Shown here piece after piece: positions 55,725 through 64,000 of a DNA stretch of 64,000 bases. The notes under the pieces were generated by a model. That model did no database searches, was not told the origin of the DNA, and was given only the letters and a program-made list of their open reading frames with translations. The DNA comes from Lachnospiraceae bacterium. Lineage in GTDB: Bacteria > Bacillota > Clostridia > Lachnospirales > Lachnospiraceae. A program made the position numbers and the translations under genes. Each line of letters begins with the position of its first letter. The stretch's first letter is position 1. Location: contig JAILGF010000213.1 in NCBI GenBank assembly GCA_024696945.1, forward strand, positions 1-64,000, in the 5' to 3' direction.

Positions 55725-56543
55725 TTAAGTATGTTTCTTCCTTGGCTCTACAGCTTCACCGTAGAAGGTTGAAGCCAATGTTGCCAAAACGTAAGTCTGT
55801 ATCAGTGCATGCAGTGCTGTAAACAATACACCGACCAGAACCGGCAGTACAAAGCTCAAGAATACATAATGATAAACCAGGTCTGTGACCAGAAGTCCGC
55901 TCAGCAATGCACCGAACAATCGGAAGCTCATTGATATCGGAAGTGAGAAGTCTTTAAGTACCTTCAACCCTCCGATCAATCCGTTGCAAATGATTCCCGA
56001 CGATAGAATAACCGCATATGTCAGGAAGCCCATTGCAATCGCGGCATTTATATCCGCTATGGGAGCCGGAAGCGCTATCGAATGCCCCTCCGTCGTTATC
56101 CACTGTACACCGAGAAGTTCAAACAGCGTACTAAAGAATATGTAAACTCCCGCACTAAAAATATAAGCCGATATAAATCCGGTCTTATGCGGACTGTTGG
56201 CATGCGCCATATCATCAAAAAACTCTACCAGCTTTTCTATCACTATCTGGAACTTACCCGGAATGTATTTAAACTTCGGTATAGCAAATATCCTTATCAG
56301 CAGAGCGGCTAACAGCAATACTGCAGTCACCACATACGCCGATATAAGTGCCGGATTTACATCAATGATTCCAAATAGGCTTATTTTATTTTTGTCATGA
56401 AGAACTCCGTCCTTCATAGCTTCCTTTATACTCTCAGTCTCCGCCGGTGGCTCCTTTAAAGCAATGATCAGCCCCAGCAGAAGGAATATCAGGATAAGCC
56501 AGACGACAATAAAGATCATCCGTCGTTTTGATATTTTCTTCAT
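55725..56543 (-). CDS. atpB: ATP synthase a subunit
   Basis: 272 residues with five or six TM helices. The essential Arg lies in SMSFRLFGALLSG (usually RLFGN), and the C-terminal helix has LHALIQTYVLATL. It forms the ion half-channels beside the c ring. It is the first gene of the operon; a TATAAT box is about 90 bases upstream. Confidence 0.94.
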   Translation of the reverse strand: MKKISKRRMIFIVVWLILIFLLLGLIIALKEPPAETESIKEAMKDGVLHDKNKISLFGIIDVNPALISAYVVTAVLLLAALLIRIFAIPKFKYIPGKFQIVIEKLVEFFDDMAHANSPHKTGFISAYIFSAGVYIFFSTLFELLGVQWITTEGHSIALPAPIADINAAIAMGFLTYAVILSSGIICNGLIGGLKVLKDFSLPISMSFRLFGALLSGLLVTDLVYHYVFLSFVLPVLVGVLFTALHALIQTYVLATLASTFYGEAVEPRKKHT

Positions 56544-56605
56544 TCCTTCGCCTTCTTTTGTAAAAGTTTTATCTTTTTCAGTATGTCATATTTCACACCA
56601 AAAAG

Positions 56606-56625
56606 GGCAGGTATAAAAACCTGCC
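56606..56625 (-). promoter_or_regulatory. 5' hairpin of atp operon
   Basis: GGCAGGT, loop ATAAAA, ACCTGCC, four bases downstream of the -10 box and followed on the minus strand by CTTTTT. It is either an operator over the start site, a 5' stabilising hairpin, or an attenuator. Confidence 0.5.
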
Positions 56626-56629
56626 GAAT

Positions 56630-56658
56630 ATTATACACCAATTCGTTAAAAAATACCA
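56630..56658 (-). promoter_or_regulatory. probable promoter of atp operon
   Basis: TATAAT (56630-56635) on the minus strand with only a weak -35 (TGGTAT). Three ATTCGAA sites lie upstream at 56669, 56686 and 56710, so an activator may help. Confidence 0.5.
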
Positions 56659-56730
56659 CAAAAATTTTATTCGAACATTTATTATATTCGAAAAATACAA
56701 AATAAAACATTCGAATTTTATAAAATAGAA

Positions 56731-56754
56731 GAAGCAGGGTGTCCCCTGCTTCTA
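56731..56754 (-). terminator. terminator of FucU-type gene
   Basis: AGAAGCAGGG, loop GACA on the minus strand, CCCTGCTTCT: a 10-pair stem right after the stop at 56758, then TTCTATTTTAT. Confidence 0.75.
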
Positions 56755-56757
56755 TCA

Positions 56758-57195
56758 TTAAAGCACGCATCCTTTTTGTAATATAACATTTGCATACTGG
56801 CTGGTTTCCGAAGTAGCTATAACACAGTATGCCTTCTTAGATTCCTCATAGAATGCAAAACGCTCCAGCTTTTGGATAACAGAGGTTCCACGAGGTTCTG
56901 CCTTCTCTATCATACTCTCATAAGTCTTCCAGATTGATACATCCGCATTATCCCCGGGTACTCTCTCCATCAGGCTCACAGGCTTTTCGATATACTGGTC
57001 AAGAGGGAAAACTGTCAGTATCGCCTCCAATATTTCCGGCACTCCATGTCCGTCCATTCTAAGCACTATCCCATTTTTTCCCATTGTCTCGGCCGGGAAA
57101 TTACCGTCTGCAATAACAATTGTGTCACTGTGCCCCATTTCGCACAATATCTTTAAAAGCTCCGGTGACAGCATTGGTGAAATACCTTTTAACAT
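56758..57195 (-). CDS. fucU: RbsD/FucU family sugar mutarotase
   Basis: 145 residues from ATG 57195 (GGAG nine bases upstream). The start MLKGISPMLSPELLKILCEM is typical of L-fucose mutarotase, as is GHSDTIVIADGNFPAET. It interconverts anomers of fucose or a related sugar. It is the last gene after the amidohydrolase. The open frame extends 12 codons further without support. Confidence 0.88.
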   Translation of the reverse strand: MLKGISPMLSPELLKILCEMGHSDTIVIADGNFPAETMGKNGIVLRMDGHGVPEILEAILTVFPLDQYIEKPVSLMERVPGDNADVSIWKTYESMIEKAEPRGTSVIQKLERFAFYEESKKAYCVIATSETSQYANVILQKGCVL

Positions 57196-57240
57196 ATAGT
57201 TGGTCTCCTTCTCGGTGTTTTTGTCGTTCAAAAATTCATA

Positions 57241-58167
57241 TCATAACATATTATTGATTTCGGGTAATGGCTGCAACCCTTCAAACCCATAAAACTTCTC
57301 AGCGTTTCCGCCTAAGAACAGCCTTTTTTCTTCATCAGTCATCTTGGGCGAATCCAGTATAAACCTTACCGCACTCTTATATGTGATATCCGTCATAGTC
57401 CTTGGATAGTCACTGCCCCACATAAGCTTTTCCATGCCACAGATATCCCTTGCCTCCAGAATTGCATCTATCGCCGACGGATAAGGATAAAACTCCTTGT
57501 GGAAGAGCCATGTAAGACCGCCGCTCTCAATATAAACATTCTTATTCTTTGCAAGTTCTATCTGCTTCTGCCAGCCGGAAGTGGTCACCATTCCGAAATG
57601 TCCTATGGCTACTTTTAAATCGGGGCACTCATCTATCACTTTTTGCAGGCTCTCAACCTGTTCATCCCCGTCTGCCATATCGATTGAAATATATTTTCCT
57701 GCCGCTTCTGCTTGCTTAAAGATCCCCAAATGAGCTGTCAGATCCTTGTTCTTCAGTCTGCAGGCACAGATTTTTATTCCGTCAAAAGCGTCAATGGCGA
57801 CTGAACTCTTTGCCGGCTGTGCAGGCTGCAGCTTAGCTCTGTCCTCAATGTACCCCTCATCCTCATAAAGTGAAGTTATCCGGAACCTATCGGGATACTT
57901 TTCCTTTACCTTCAGCAGATACTCATCCTGATTTCCGTCCAGATATTCCTGAGTTACAGCACAGGCATTAACCCCGGCATAGTCCATATTGGCTATCAGA
58001 CGTTCAGCTGTGTTCCTGTTGTCTTCCATATACGGCGGCATCATCTGATGGATCCCGCCCAGAAATGAGCTTTTTCCATTACCGATACCCGTAACCGGTA
58101 AATTAGCCACACAGCCGTCCTGTTTCTCCCACAAATGAACATGGGCGTCTATTATTATATACGACAT
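57241..58167 (-). CDS. amidohydrolase (PF04909 family, lactonase-like)
   Basis: 308 residues. The TIM-barrel metal motif DAHVHLW at the N-terminus, GHFGM in the middle and WGSDYPR near the C-terminus are the usual amidohydrolase-2 ligands. Related enzymes include L-fucono-lactonases; with fucU next door a sugar lactone is a plausible substrate. It overlaps the hybrid kinase gene by 13 bases. Confidence 0.85.
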   Translation of the reverse strand: MSYIIIDAHVHLWEKQDGCVANLPVTGIGNGKSSFLGGIHQMMPPYMEDNRNTAERLIANMDYAGVNACAVTQEYLDGNQDEYLLKVKEKYPDRFRITSLYEDEGYIEDRAKLQPAQPAKSSVAIDAFDGIKICACRLKNKDLTAHLGIFKQAEAAGKYISIDMADGDEQVESLQKVIDECPDLKVAIGHFGMVTTSGWQKQIELAKNKNVYIESGGLTWLFHKEFYPYPSAIDAILEARDICGMEKLMWGSDYPRTMTDITYKSAVRFILDSPKMTDEEKRLFLGGNAEKFYGFEGLQPLPEINNML

Positions 58168-60443
58168 ATTATATCCTCAATATTTCTGACCAACTCTTCG
58201 TAAGCTTTCAGCATACTGCCATTCTCAGCCTCAATAAAATCCGTATTGCCCTCTTTGGCAGCAAATTCCAGATTCTTAGCTCGTTCAGAGAAATCCAGGG
58301 CACCTATGGTCTTAGACGTGCTCTTAAGAGCATGGACCCTTACCTCATAATTCTTCCAATCCTTTTGCTCCATGCATTTTAAAAGAACATTCTTAGTATC
58401 TTCGAAAGAAGAGGTATAATCCCTGACTATTTCCAGATAAAAATCCGGATCGTCGGCAGCATACCTAATTCCTTCATTTACATTCAGACCTGCTTTTTCC
58501 AGGTCCCGGATAGTCCCATTTTCAGATACATCCATGTCTAAACCCTCCTTTTGGCCCTCTGTTTCCTTGATTTTTTCAGCAGGAAGCCATTTTCTTATAA
58601 TTGTTGAAAGTGCAAACCCATCGATCGGTTTTGTCAGATAATCTGAAAAGCCGTTGCTGATATACATCTCTCTTGCACCCGATATCGCATTTGCGGTCAG
58701 TGCAATATACGGAATATCTCTGACCCTGTCAGGGTAATCCTCTTTAAGCTTTTTGAGAGTGGCTATACCATCCATCTCGGGCATCTGATGGTCAAGGAAA
58801 ACAATATCGTAATCGTTCCCGGCAATCATATTTATTGCCTCAAAGCCGCTGTTTGCAGTATCTATCCTCATCAGAGAATGCTTCAGAAGTCCCTTAAAAA
58901 CAAGCAGGTTCATGGGGACGTCGTCAACTACGAGTACATGCGCATCCGGAGCAGTAAAATCCTCTTGGAAAACATCCACTTCATCCTTAATATCCTCTAA
59001 AGACAGGTCTATTTCACCAACGGGAGAAGGATCCGTCACCTTCTGTTCAAGAACGAAGCTAAATACCGAACCTTCACCTATAACGCTTTCAACCTCCAGC
59101 TTGCTGTTCATCAGCTTAAGGCATTTTACCGTAATGGGAAGACCCAGTCCCGTACCTTCTATGGTATGCGTTTTTTCTTCAACCCTGGTGAACTCAGAAA
59201 AGAGCTTCTCGATATTATCCTTAGGGATACCCATACCGGTATCCTTTACCGCAAAATACACCTTTGCAGCATCACCCTTTAATTCTTCGAGTCTTACCTG
59301 TAGCCGGACCTCACCTGTTTTCGTATATTTAACCGCATTAGTAAGAAGGTTTGTAAGTATCTGGTCGAGTCTTACTACATCGCCGAACAGTTTTTTCGGG
59401 AGTTTGCTGTCAATATCAATCTTAAAATCCAGATTCTTCTCATCAGCACGAGGCTTGATCATTCTTAACAGCTCAGAAACAACTGCTGCCGTATCATATT
59501 CGGCATTGACCAGCTCCATTTTACCTGCTTCAACCTTAGAAAGATCCAAAATGTCATTCACCAGTGAAAGTAATGTCTGCCCGCTCTTTTTAACGTTTGA
59601 AGCATAGGAATATACGTCTTTTTCATCGGTCTCACGAAGGATCATTTCATTAAAACCGAGGATGGAATTAATGGGAGTTCTTATTTCGTGCGACATGTTT
59701 GCCAGGAATTCACTTTTAACCCTGTTGGCCGATTGTGCTTCCTGCTTAGCCTTTTCCAGTTCGTTAAGTGTATTAATAAGCTTACGGTAATCGGGTGTTT
59801 CAAGTGAAAACATTACCATAAGAAGCGCTACCGGGATAACTCCGAAGGTAAGATAGAGCTCTGTCAGGAAAACAAGCTGGATAGTCATAGCCACAAATAC
59901 AACTATTACGAATATCATGCTTGAAATCCACTGTCTCTTTGAAAAGCATCTCCGATAAATAATAATGAACAGCAGTGACGCGATCATGAATATGGCGGGA
60001 GCAATGTAGCCCACGACATAAAGGCTTCCGTGATGATATACGCCTTCCGCGTCAAAGGTAAACTGCAGACCCGTAATTGGATTGAGCAGTGCAAAAGCAA
60101 AGAAAAGAACTATAATTGTCCATCTGAAAATCTCATATGCTCTGCTTTTGATAACCTCCGCGATATAGCTTACTACATATCTCTCAAATGCAAGTGATGT
60201 AATAAATCCGCAGATAAAATACCCCGAAGTAAGAATATGGTTTATGATATTCCATTCGGGACTTTCTATAGAAATAGTAATGGCAGAAGCCATGTCGAGA
60301 ATCTGAGAAGCCAGGATTCCATATACCATTTTGATAAATGCTTTGTCACTTCTGGTCCTTACCACATAATTCATTCTGAAATTATAGGCAATGACCATCG
60401 TCACTATGCTTCCCAAAATCTCAAAGTCTATGTTATATTTCAT
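58155..60443 (-). CDS. hybrid sensor histidine kinase with receiver and HPt domains
   Basis: 762 residues from ATG 60443 (GGAGAAGGG upstream). Seven TM segments lie in residues 1-215; a coiled linker and HisKA (His252 in [12 protein letters not shown]) follow, then HATPase ([20 protein letters not shown]), a receiver ([10 protein letters not shown], Asp in [13 protein letters not shown]) and a C-terminal HPt ([15 protein letters not shown]). It is a complete phosphorelay in one chain. It may be the first gene of the amidohydrolase/fucU transcript, but the signal and output are unknown. Confidence 0.93.
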   Translation of the reverse strand: MKYNIDFEILGSIVTMVIAYNFRMNYVVRTRSDKAFIKMVYGILASQILDMASAITISIESPEWNIINHILTSGYFICGFITSLAFERYVVSYIAEVIKSRAYEIFRWTIIVLFFAFALLNPITGLQFTFDAEGVYHHGSLYVVGYIAPAIFMIASLLFIIIYRRCFSKRQWISSMIFVIVVFVAMTIQLVFLTELYLTFGVIPVALLMVMFSLETPDYRKLINTLNELEKAKQEAQSANRVKSEFLANMSHEIRTPINSILGFNEMILRETDEKDVYSYASNVKKSGQTLLSLVNDILDLSKVEAGKMELVNAEYDTAAVVSELLRMIKPRADEKNLDFKIDIDSKLPKKLFGDVVRLDQILTNLLTNAVKYTKTGEVRLQVRLEELKGDAAKVYFAVKDTGMGIPKDNIEKLFSEFTRVEEKTHTIEGTGLGLPITVKCLKLMNSKLEVESVIGEGSVFSFVLEQKVTDPSPVGEIDLSLEDIKDEVDVFQEDFTAPDAHVLVVDDVPMNLLVFKGLLKHSLMRIDTANSGFEAINMIAGNDYDIVFLDHQMPEMDGIATLKKLKEDYPDRVRDIPYIALTANAISGAREMYISNGFSDYLTKPIDGFALSTIIRKWLPAEKIKETEGQKEGLDMDVSENGTIRDLEKAGLNVNEGIRYAADDPDFYLEIVRDYTSSFEDTKNVLLKCMEQKDWKNYEVRVHALKSTSKTIGALDFSERAKNLEFAAKEGNTDFIEAENGSMLKAYEELVRNIEDIICRI

Positions 60444-60503
60444 TAACCCTTCTCCGTTTTGAAGCATCGGTCATTTTAATTCAGTTTTCCCGATGGTCCA
60501 ACA

Positions 60504-61973
60504 TTACAATGTAACCCCATCCTTGAATATCGCAATCTCACGATATCCGTTTCTCTCGTTGCAGGTTTCTTCACCTTCTATGACTCTCACAATAAAATCT
60601 ATCAGATTCTCTGCTAAATCTTTTCCTTCTATCATCGGACCTGCGTTGAAATCTATCCAGTTCTTCTTTCTTTCTGCAAGACCGGAATTTGTTGCGATTT
60701 TTACCGTAGGCACAGGGGCGCCGAGAGGTGTGCCTCTTCCGGTAGAAAACAGGATCATATGGCATCCCGCTGCCGTCAGATTCGTTACAGCCACCATATC
60801 ATTTCCCGGACCGTTTAATAGATTTAATCCGTTTTCGGTTACGGTATCTCCATAGTTTAGGACGTCAACAACCTGAGCCCTTCCGCCCTTTTGAGTACAT
60901 CCGAGAGATTTTTCCTCCAATGTGGTTATGCCGCCCGCCTTATTTCCGGGTGAGGGATTCTCGTAAATCTCCTGACCGTGCTTAGTAAAATAGTCTTTAA
61001 AATCATTTATCAGTGCAACTGTTTTATTGAAGGTAGCTTCGTCCTTACATCTGTCCATAAGGATTGTTTCCGCACCGAACATTTCGGGAACCTCGGTCAG
61101 CACCGTACTTCCTCCCTCTGAAATAAGATAGTCAGAAAAACGTCCTATCAGAGGATTTGCCGTAAGCCCCGAGAAGCCGTCGGAACCACCGCACTTTAGA
61201 CCCACTTTAAGCTTCGAGATAGGGACTTCCACTCTTTCGTCCTTTGAAGCCTGTTCTTGCAGGTCTTTAACAATTCTCACGCCTTCTTCAATCTCATCCT
61301 CGCAGTCCTGAGCATTAAGGAAGCGTACTCTGTTCAAGTCCAACCCATCAATGATATTGGCTACCTTCTTTTTTGAATTCTCCGAATCATTTTCGTTTTT
61401 AATATTACATTCTTTCTCTAAGCCCAATACTCTCTTAAACACTGTTAAATTGTTATTTTCACAACCAAGTCCAAGCACCAGAACACCGCCGGCATTCGGA
61501 TGTTTTATAAGGCCTCGGAGTATCTTTTGTGTCAGTTCATGATCACCACCAAGCTGCGAGCACCCATAAGGGTGAGGAAAGAACAGAGCTCCCGTTCTTT
61601 TAGCAATAGCCTCGGCAACCTTATTCACACATCCCACAGTGTTAACTATCCATATGTCATTACGGATACCGATATTTCCATCAGCTCTTAGATAAGCCTT
61701 AATCGTCCTCCCCTTTGGTTCGGACATCGGAAATTCTTTATGATTATATGTATATTCCAGTTTTTCATGCAGATTCGTTTTCAGATTGTGAGTATGTACA
61801 TGCTCTCCCGCCTTGATATCGCAGGTTGCATGTCCTATAGGGAAGCCGTATTTGATTATATTGTCTCCCTCAGCTATATCCGTGAGAGCAACCTTGTGCC
61901 CCGTACTCACATCCACAGCCACATTATCTGAAGGGTGGATGACTATATGCTTTGTCTTTTTTTCGTCTGTCAT
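60504..61973 (-). CDS. uxaA: altronate dehydratase
   Basis: 489 residues of the UxaA family, which dehydrates D-altronate to 2-keto-3-deoxygluconate in galacturonate breakdown. The N-terminal SAF domain (HPSDNVAVDVSTGHKV, HVHTHNLKTNL) and the C-terminal catalytic part (GYGCSQLGGD-like HPYGCSQLGGDHE, KCGGSDGFSGLTANP) are clear. It follows the flavin reductase gene by 11 bases. Confidence 0.95.
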   Translation of the reverse strand: MTDEKKTKHIVIHPSDNVAVDVSTGHKVALTDIAEGDNIIKYGFPIGHATCDIKAGEHVHTHNLKTNLHEKLEYTYNHKEFPMSEPKGRTIKAYLRADGNIGIRNDIWIVNTVGCVNKVAEAIAKRTGALFFPHPYGCSQLGGDHELTQKILRGLIKHPNAGGVLVLGLGCENNNLTVFKRVLGLEKECNIKNENDSENSKKKVANIIDGLDLNRVRFLNAQDCEDEIEEGVRIVKDLQEQASKDERVEVPISKLKVGLKCGGSDGFSGLTANPLIGRFSDYLISEGGSTVLTEVPEMFGAETILMDRCKDEATFNKTVALINDFKDYFTKHGQEIYENPSPGNKAGGITTLEEKSLGCTQKGGRAQVVDVLNYGDTVTENGLNLLNGPGNDMVAVTNLTAAGCHMILFSTGRGTPLGAPVPTVKIATNSGLAERKKNWIDFNAGPMIEGKDLAENLIDFIVRVIEGEETCNERNGYREIAIFKDGVTL

Positions 61974-61984
61974 CTCTAGTTTTT

Positions 61985-62560
61985 CTACTTTCTATTTTTC
62001 TTCACAGAATACCCGAATTTGCCAAGCTTCTTTCCCAAAGTAAAGTACTCGCCGTGCGAGTATGCAATAAGCTTAGTGGCCTCTAAGTCGAACCTTCCGT
62101 TTTCATCCATATAACTTTCATCAACGGTCACGCCAACCACTTCGGCAATGAACATGTCATGTGAACCAAGCCTCAGGATATCCTTGACCTTGCAATATAT
62201 ATTTACCGGGCTTTCATTTATAGCGGGAGTGCTCATAAAATCCGACTCATAACATGAAAGCTTCATTTCCTTGAATTTATCAAAGTCCTTTCCGGATCTT
62301 ACTCCGCACCAGTCACAGGCCCTTGTCAGATCCTCTGTAACTAGGTTTACAACAAACTCCCCGCTCTTCTCAATTAAATCATGAGAGTATCTCTCAGGCC
62401 GTACCGATATTGATAACATCACCGGATCCGAGCACACGGTTCCCGCCCATGCAAGCGTTATAATATTCGGTTTTGCCCCCTGTTCCTTTCCTTTACAGCT
62501 CACCATTACTGCAGGTACCGGATACAGCATATTTCCCGGCTTCCAGTTTTGTTTTGACAT
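61985..62560 (-). CDS. flavin reductase / FMN-binding split-barrel protein
   Basis: 191 residues. The signature NIITLAWAGTVCSDPVMLSI and the segment VRPERYSHDLIEKSGEFVVN are typical of the flavin-reductase-like FMN-binding family. It probably shuttles electrons to a flavin. It is embedded in the uronate operon, 27 bases after fic. Whether it acts in that pathway is unknown. Confidence 0.88.
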   Translation of the reverse strand: MSKQNWKPGNMLYPVPAVMVSCKGKEQGAKPNIITLAWAGTVCSDPVMLSISVRPERYSHDLIEKSGEFVVNLVTEDLTRACDWCGVRSGKDFDKFKEMKLSCYESDFMSTPAINESPVNIYCKVKDILRLGSHDMFIAEVVGVTVDESYMDENGRFDLEATKLIAYSHGEYFTLGKKLGKFGYSVKKNRK

Positions 62561-62587
62561 AAATAAAATTCCTCAAATATTGTAGGC

Positions 62588-63328
62588 TTATTTCTCAACC
62601 TGTTTTTTCCAGGTTTTTACTGTCTGTTCCTTTAGGAAATCGATCAGCACATCCAATTTCTGATTCTCATCCCAGGCTTCCAGACCCTTGTAGTATTCTT
62701 TCCGATCCTCTTCATGAATAATTATGGGCGGATGCCCCAGATACAAGAGCAGATAATTCATCACCATACGCCCAGTCCTACCGTTGCCGTCAGCAAAAGG
62801 ATGAATGTTTTCAAATTTCGCATGAAAGTACGCAGCTACAGTTATAGCTTTATCTTCCGGCAATTCACGAAATTCTTCTATAAGTTCGGACATCTCTTCA
62901 GGAGTATCCTCAGCAGATGCTCCTATTTCGTTTCTTCCTGTGATATAGTCGTGCCGCTTATATTCCCCCGGACGCTCCCCCAACTGCCATCTTCTGGTGT
63001 CATATGTATTCTGGGTTAGCTTATACTGAAATTCTTTTATCAGCTTTTCGTCAATCTCCCTGTGACTGCCAAATGATGTAAGCATCAGTTCGTATGCATC
63101 CTTTAAATTACGGATTTCAAACAACGTACGCAGATCTCCGGTATATGACGTTACTCCGTCATGATCAAATATTTCTCGGGTATCATTGTATGTAATGTTA
63201 TCATTTTCTATCTTACCGGAATGATACGCCAATAAGATACCATGTCCGTTCATTGCCTCCGCTAACTCAGCATCAGTCTTAATATTCCGTTTTTTCCACC
63301 ACTCTACCGTTTTGTCATAATCAGTCAT
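62588..63328 (-). CDS. fic: Fic family protein with N-terminal self-inhibitory motif
   Basis: 246 residues. The AMP-transferase motif is complete: HPFADGNGRTGR (176-187). The N-terminus has the class II inhibitory helix (S/T)xxxE(G/N): S37-GKI-E41-N42. It should modify a protein target, usually by AMPylation, and be auto-inhibited. No antitoxin gene is adjacent. It lies between the tagaturonate reductase and flavin reductase genes, an unexpected place. Confidence 0.93.
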   Translation of the reverse strand: MTDYDKTVEWWKKRNIKTDAELAEAMNGHGILLAYHSGKIENDNITYNDTREIFDHDGVTSYTGDLRTLFEIRNLKDAYELMLTSFGSHREIDEKLIKEFQYKLTQNTYDTRRWQLGERPGEYKRHDYITGRNEIGASAEDTPEEMSELIEEFRELPEDKAITVAAYFHAKFENIHPFADGNGRTGRMVMNYLLLYLGHPPIIIHEEDRKEYYKGLEAWDENQKLDVLIDFLKEQTVKTWKKQVEK

Positions 63329-63383
63329 TTTGTTTTTCTCCCAAACTACTCATGTGATGGTTCTGTGATAAAGTTCTCAATTA

Positions 63384-64000
63384 TCAGATTATTGCCTCGA
63401 TAGTCTTCCCGACTCCGTTCTTCTGTATAGAATCATAGTACTTCTCAACTTCGTCCTTCATAAACGACAGATCCTGGCCCCAGTACTGATCTTTTTTCAA
63501 TATATCCTCAACCGATGCGGTTTTCATAAATGCCATAATATCTTCACCGTCATTTGTTTCATCGGTCCTATAGAATGCAATAAGAGCTGCCAGTGAGAAT
63601 GTCAAACATTTAGGCAGATATCCTCTCTGCTCCTTATATTCCAAAATTGTAGGAAGAACTCTTGCCTTAAACTTGCTTACCGAATTAAGTGCAATGCTCA
63701 GTAACTGGTGCTTTACAAAAGGATTGGAGAATCTCTCAAGTACTGCCTTACCGAACGGGATATCCTCTTCTTCATGTCCGAGAGTAGGAATGATCTCTTC
63801 GAAAATGGCCTTGTTCAGATACTTGTTTATCAGCGGATCGTCCAAGCATTCCTTGACAGTTGAAAGACCGTAAAGGCGTGCTGCCAGAACCATTGAAGTA
63901 TGACCGCCGTTAAGGATTCTTACCTTTCTCTTCTTATAAGGCTTTACATTATCTGTCCAGATGACATTTATACCGGCTTTCTGAAGAGGAAACTCATCCT
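63384..64000 (-). CDS. uxaB: tagaturonate reductase, C-terminal part (cut by window edge)
   Basis: 205 codons of the 3' part; the frame runs through the right edge (PLQKAGINVIWTDNVKPYKK precedes the ILNGGHTSMV helix). It belongs to the mannitol-dehydrogenase-like UxaB family, which reduces tagaturonate to altronate, the substrate of UxaA encoded downstream. The active-site His in NGGHTSM and the Lys-rich segment are visible. It is upstream of fic in the same transcript. Confidence 0.88.
   Translation of the reverse strand, partial: DEFPLQKAGINVIWTDNVKPYKKRKVRILNGGHTSMVLAARLYGLSTVKECLDDPLINKYLNKAIFEEIIPTLGHEEEDIPFGKAVLERFSNPFVKHQLLSIALNSVSKFKARVLPTILEYKEQRGYLPKCLTFSLAALIAFYRTDETNDGEDIMAFMKTASVEDILKKDQYWGQDLSFMKDEVEKYYDSIQKNGVGKTIEAII

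Noticed and set aside
56540..56757. 76-codon frame between fucU and atpB
   Set aside because: It covers a terminator, the atp promoter and a hairpin; composition is that of non-coding AT-rich DNA.
63350..63383. GATGGTTCTGTGAT near the end of uxaB as another GGGACGGTTCT repeat
   Set aside because: Only a partial core and no inverted partner.

Overview
The window looks like the chromosome of an anaerobic, fermentative clostridium, most likely a Lachnospiraceae member close to Butyrivibrio or its relatives. The evidence is a SCIFF peptide with its radical-SAM maturase, low-to-moderate GC, AGGAGG ribosome sites, a YesM-type two-component pair next to a carbohydrate ABC transporter, uronate catabolism genes, and several AAA+/PD-(D/E)xK ATPases. 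The genus is inferred from gene content only. No rRNA, tRNA, CRISPR array or transposase gene was seen.

Layout. 0-4.8 kb (minus): the 5' part of an ABC ATPase, two lipoproteins and a DUF4143-type ATPase. 5-9.2 kb: the SCIFF operon, a phosphoglucomutase and a divergent cheX. 9.2-18.9 kb (minus): an HD-GYP gene followed by a membrane antiporter module related to Mrp/Mbh/complex I. It has MbhD, fused MbhE-MnhB, a NuoK/MrpC homologue and four NuoL/M/N-like subunits, but no MrpE, F or G. 19-26.5 kb: a second ATPase, a TgpA-like transglutaminase, an aminopeptidase P and BirA. 26.5-33.3 kb: an AraC-type response regulator, a YesM-type kinase, two sugar permeases, a binding protein and a lipoprotein. 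33.5-37.5 kb: a chemoreceptor converging on rpsB-tsf.

37.6-47 kb is the accessory-looking part. It holds two ECF sigma factor/membrane anti-sigma-like pairs. The second (minus strand) is followed by two small secreted proteins and a three-gene ABC system whose first gene joins an ABC-2 membrane part to a large extracytoplasmic domain. Two nearly identical ECF-type promoters (46.25 and 46.97 kb) suggest autoregulation and a local regulon. This is the best candidate for an undescribed system.

47-56.7 kb (minus): a third AAA/PD-(D/E)xK protein, a Nudix hydrolase and the F1Fo ATP synthase operon atpB-E-F-A-G-D-C. There is no separate atpH. The C-terminal part of delta appears fused to the N-terminus of alpha, the six-helix delta domain is missing, and AtpE carries a signal-like N-terminal extension. 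Dispersed palindromic repeats sit between several atp genes. 56.7-64 kb (minus): a FucU-type mutarotase, an amidohydrolase, a hybrid histidine kinase, altronate dehydratase, a flavin reductase, a Fic protein and the 3' part of tagaturonate reductase, consistent with uronate and deoxysugar use.
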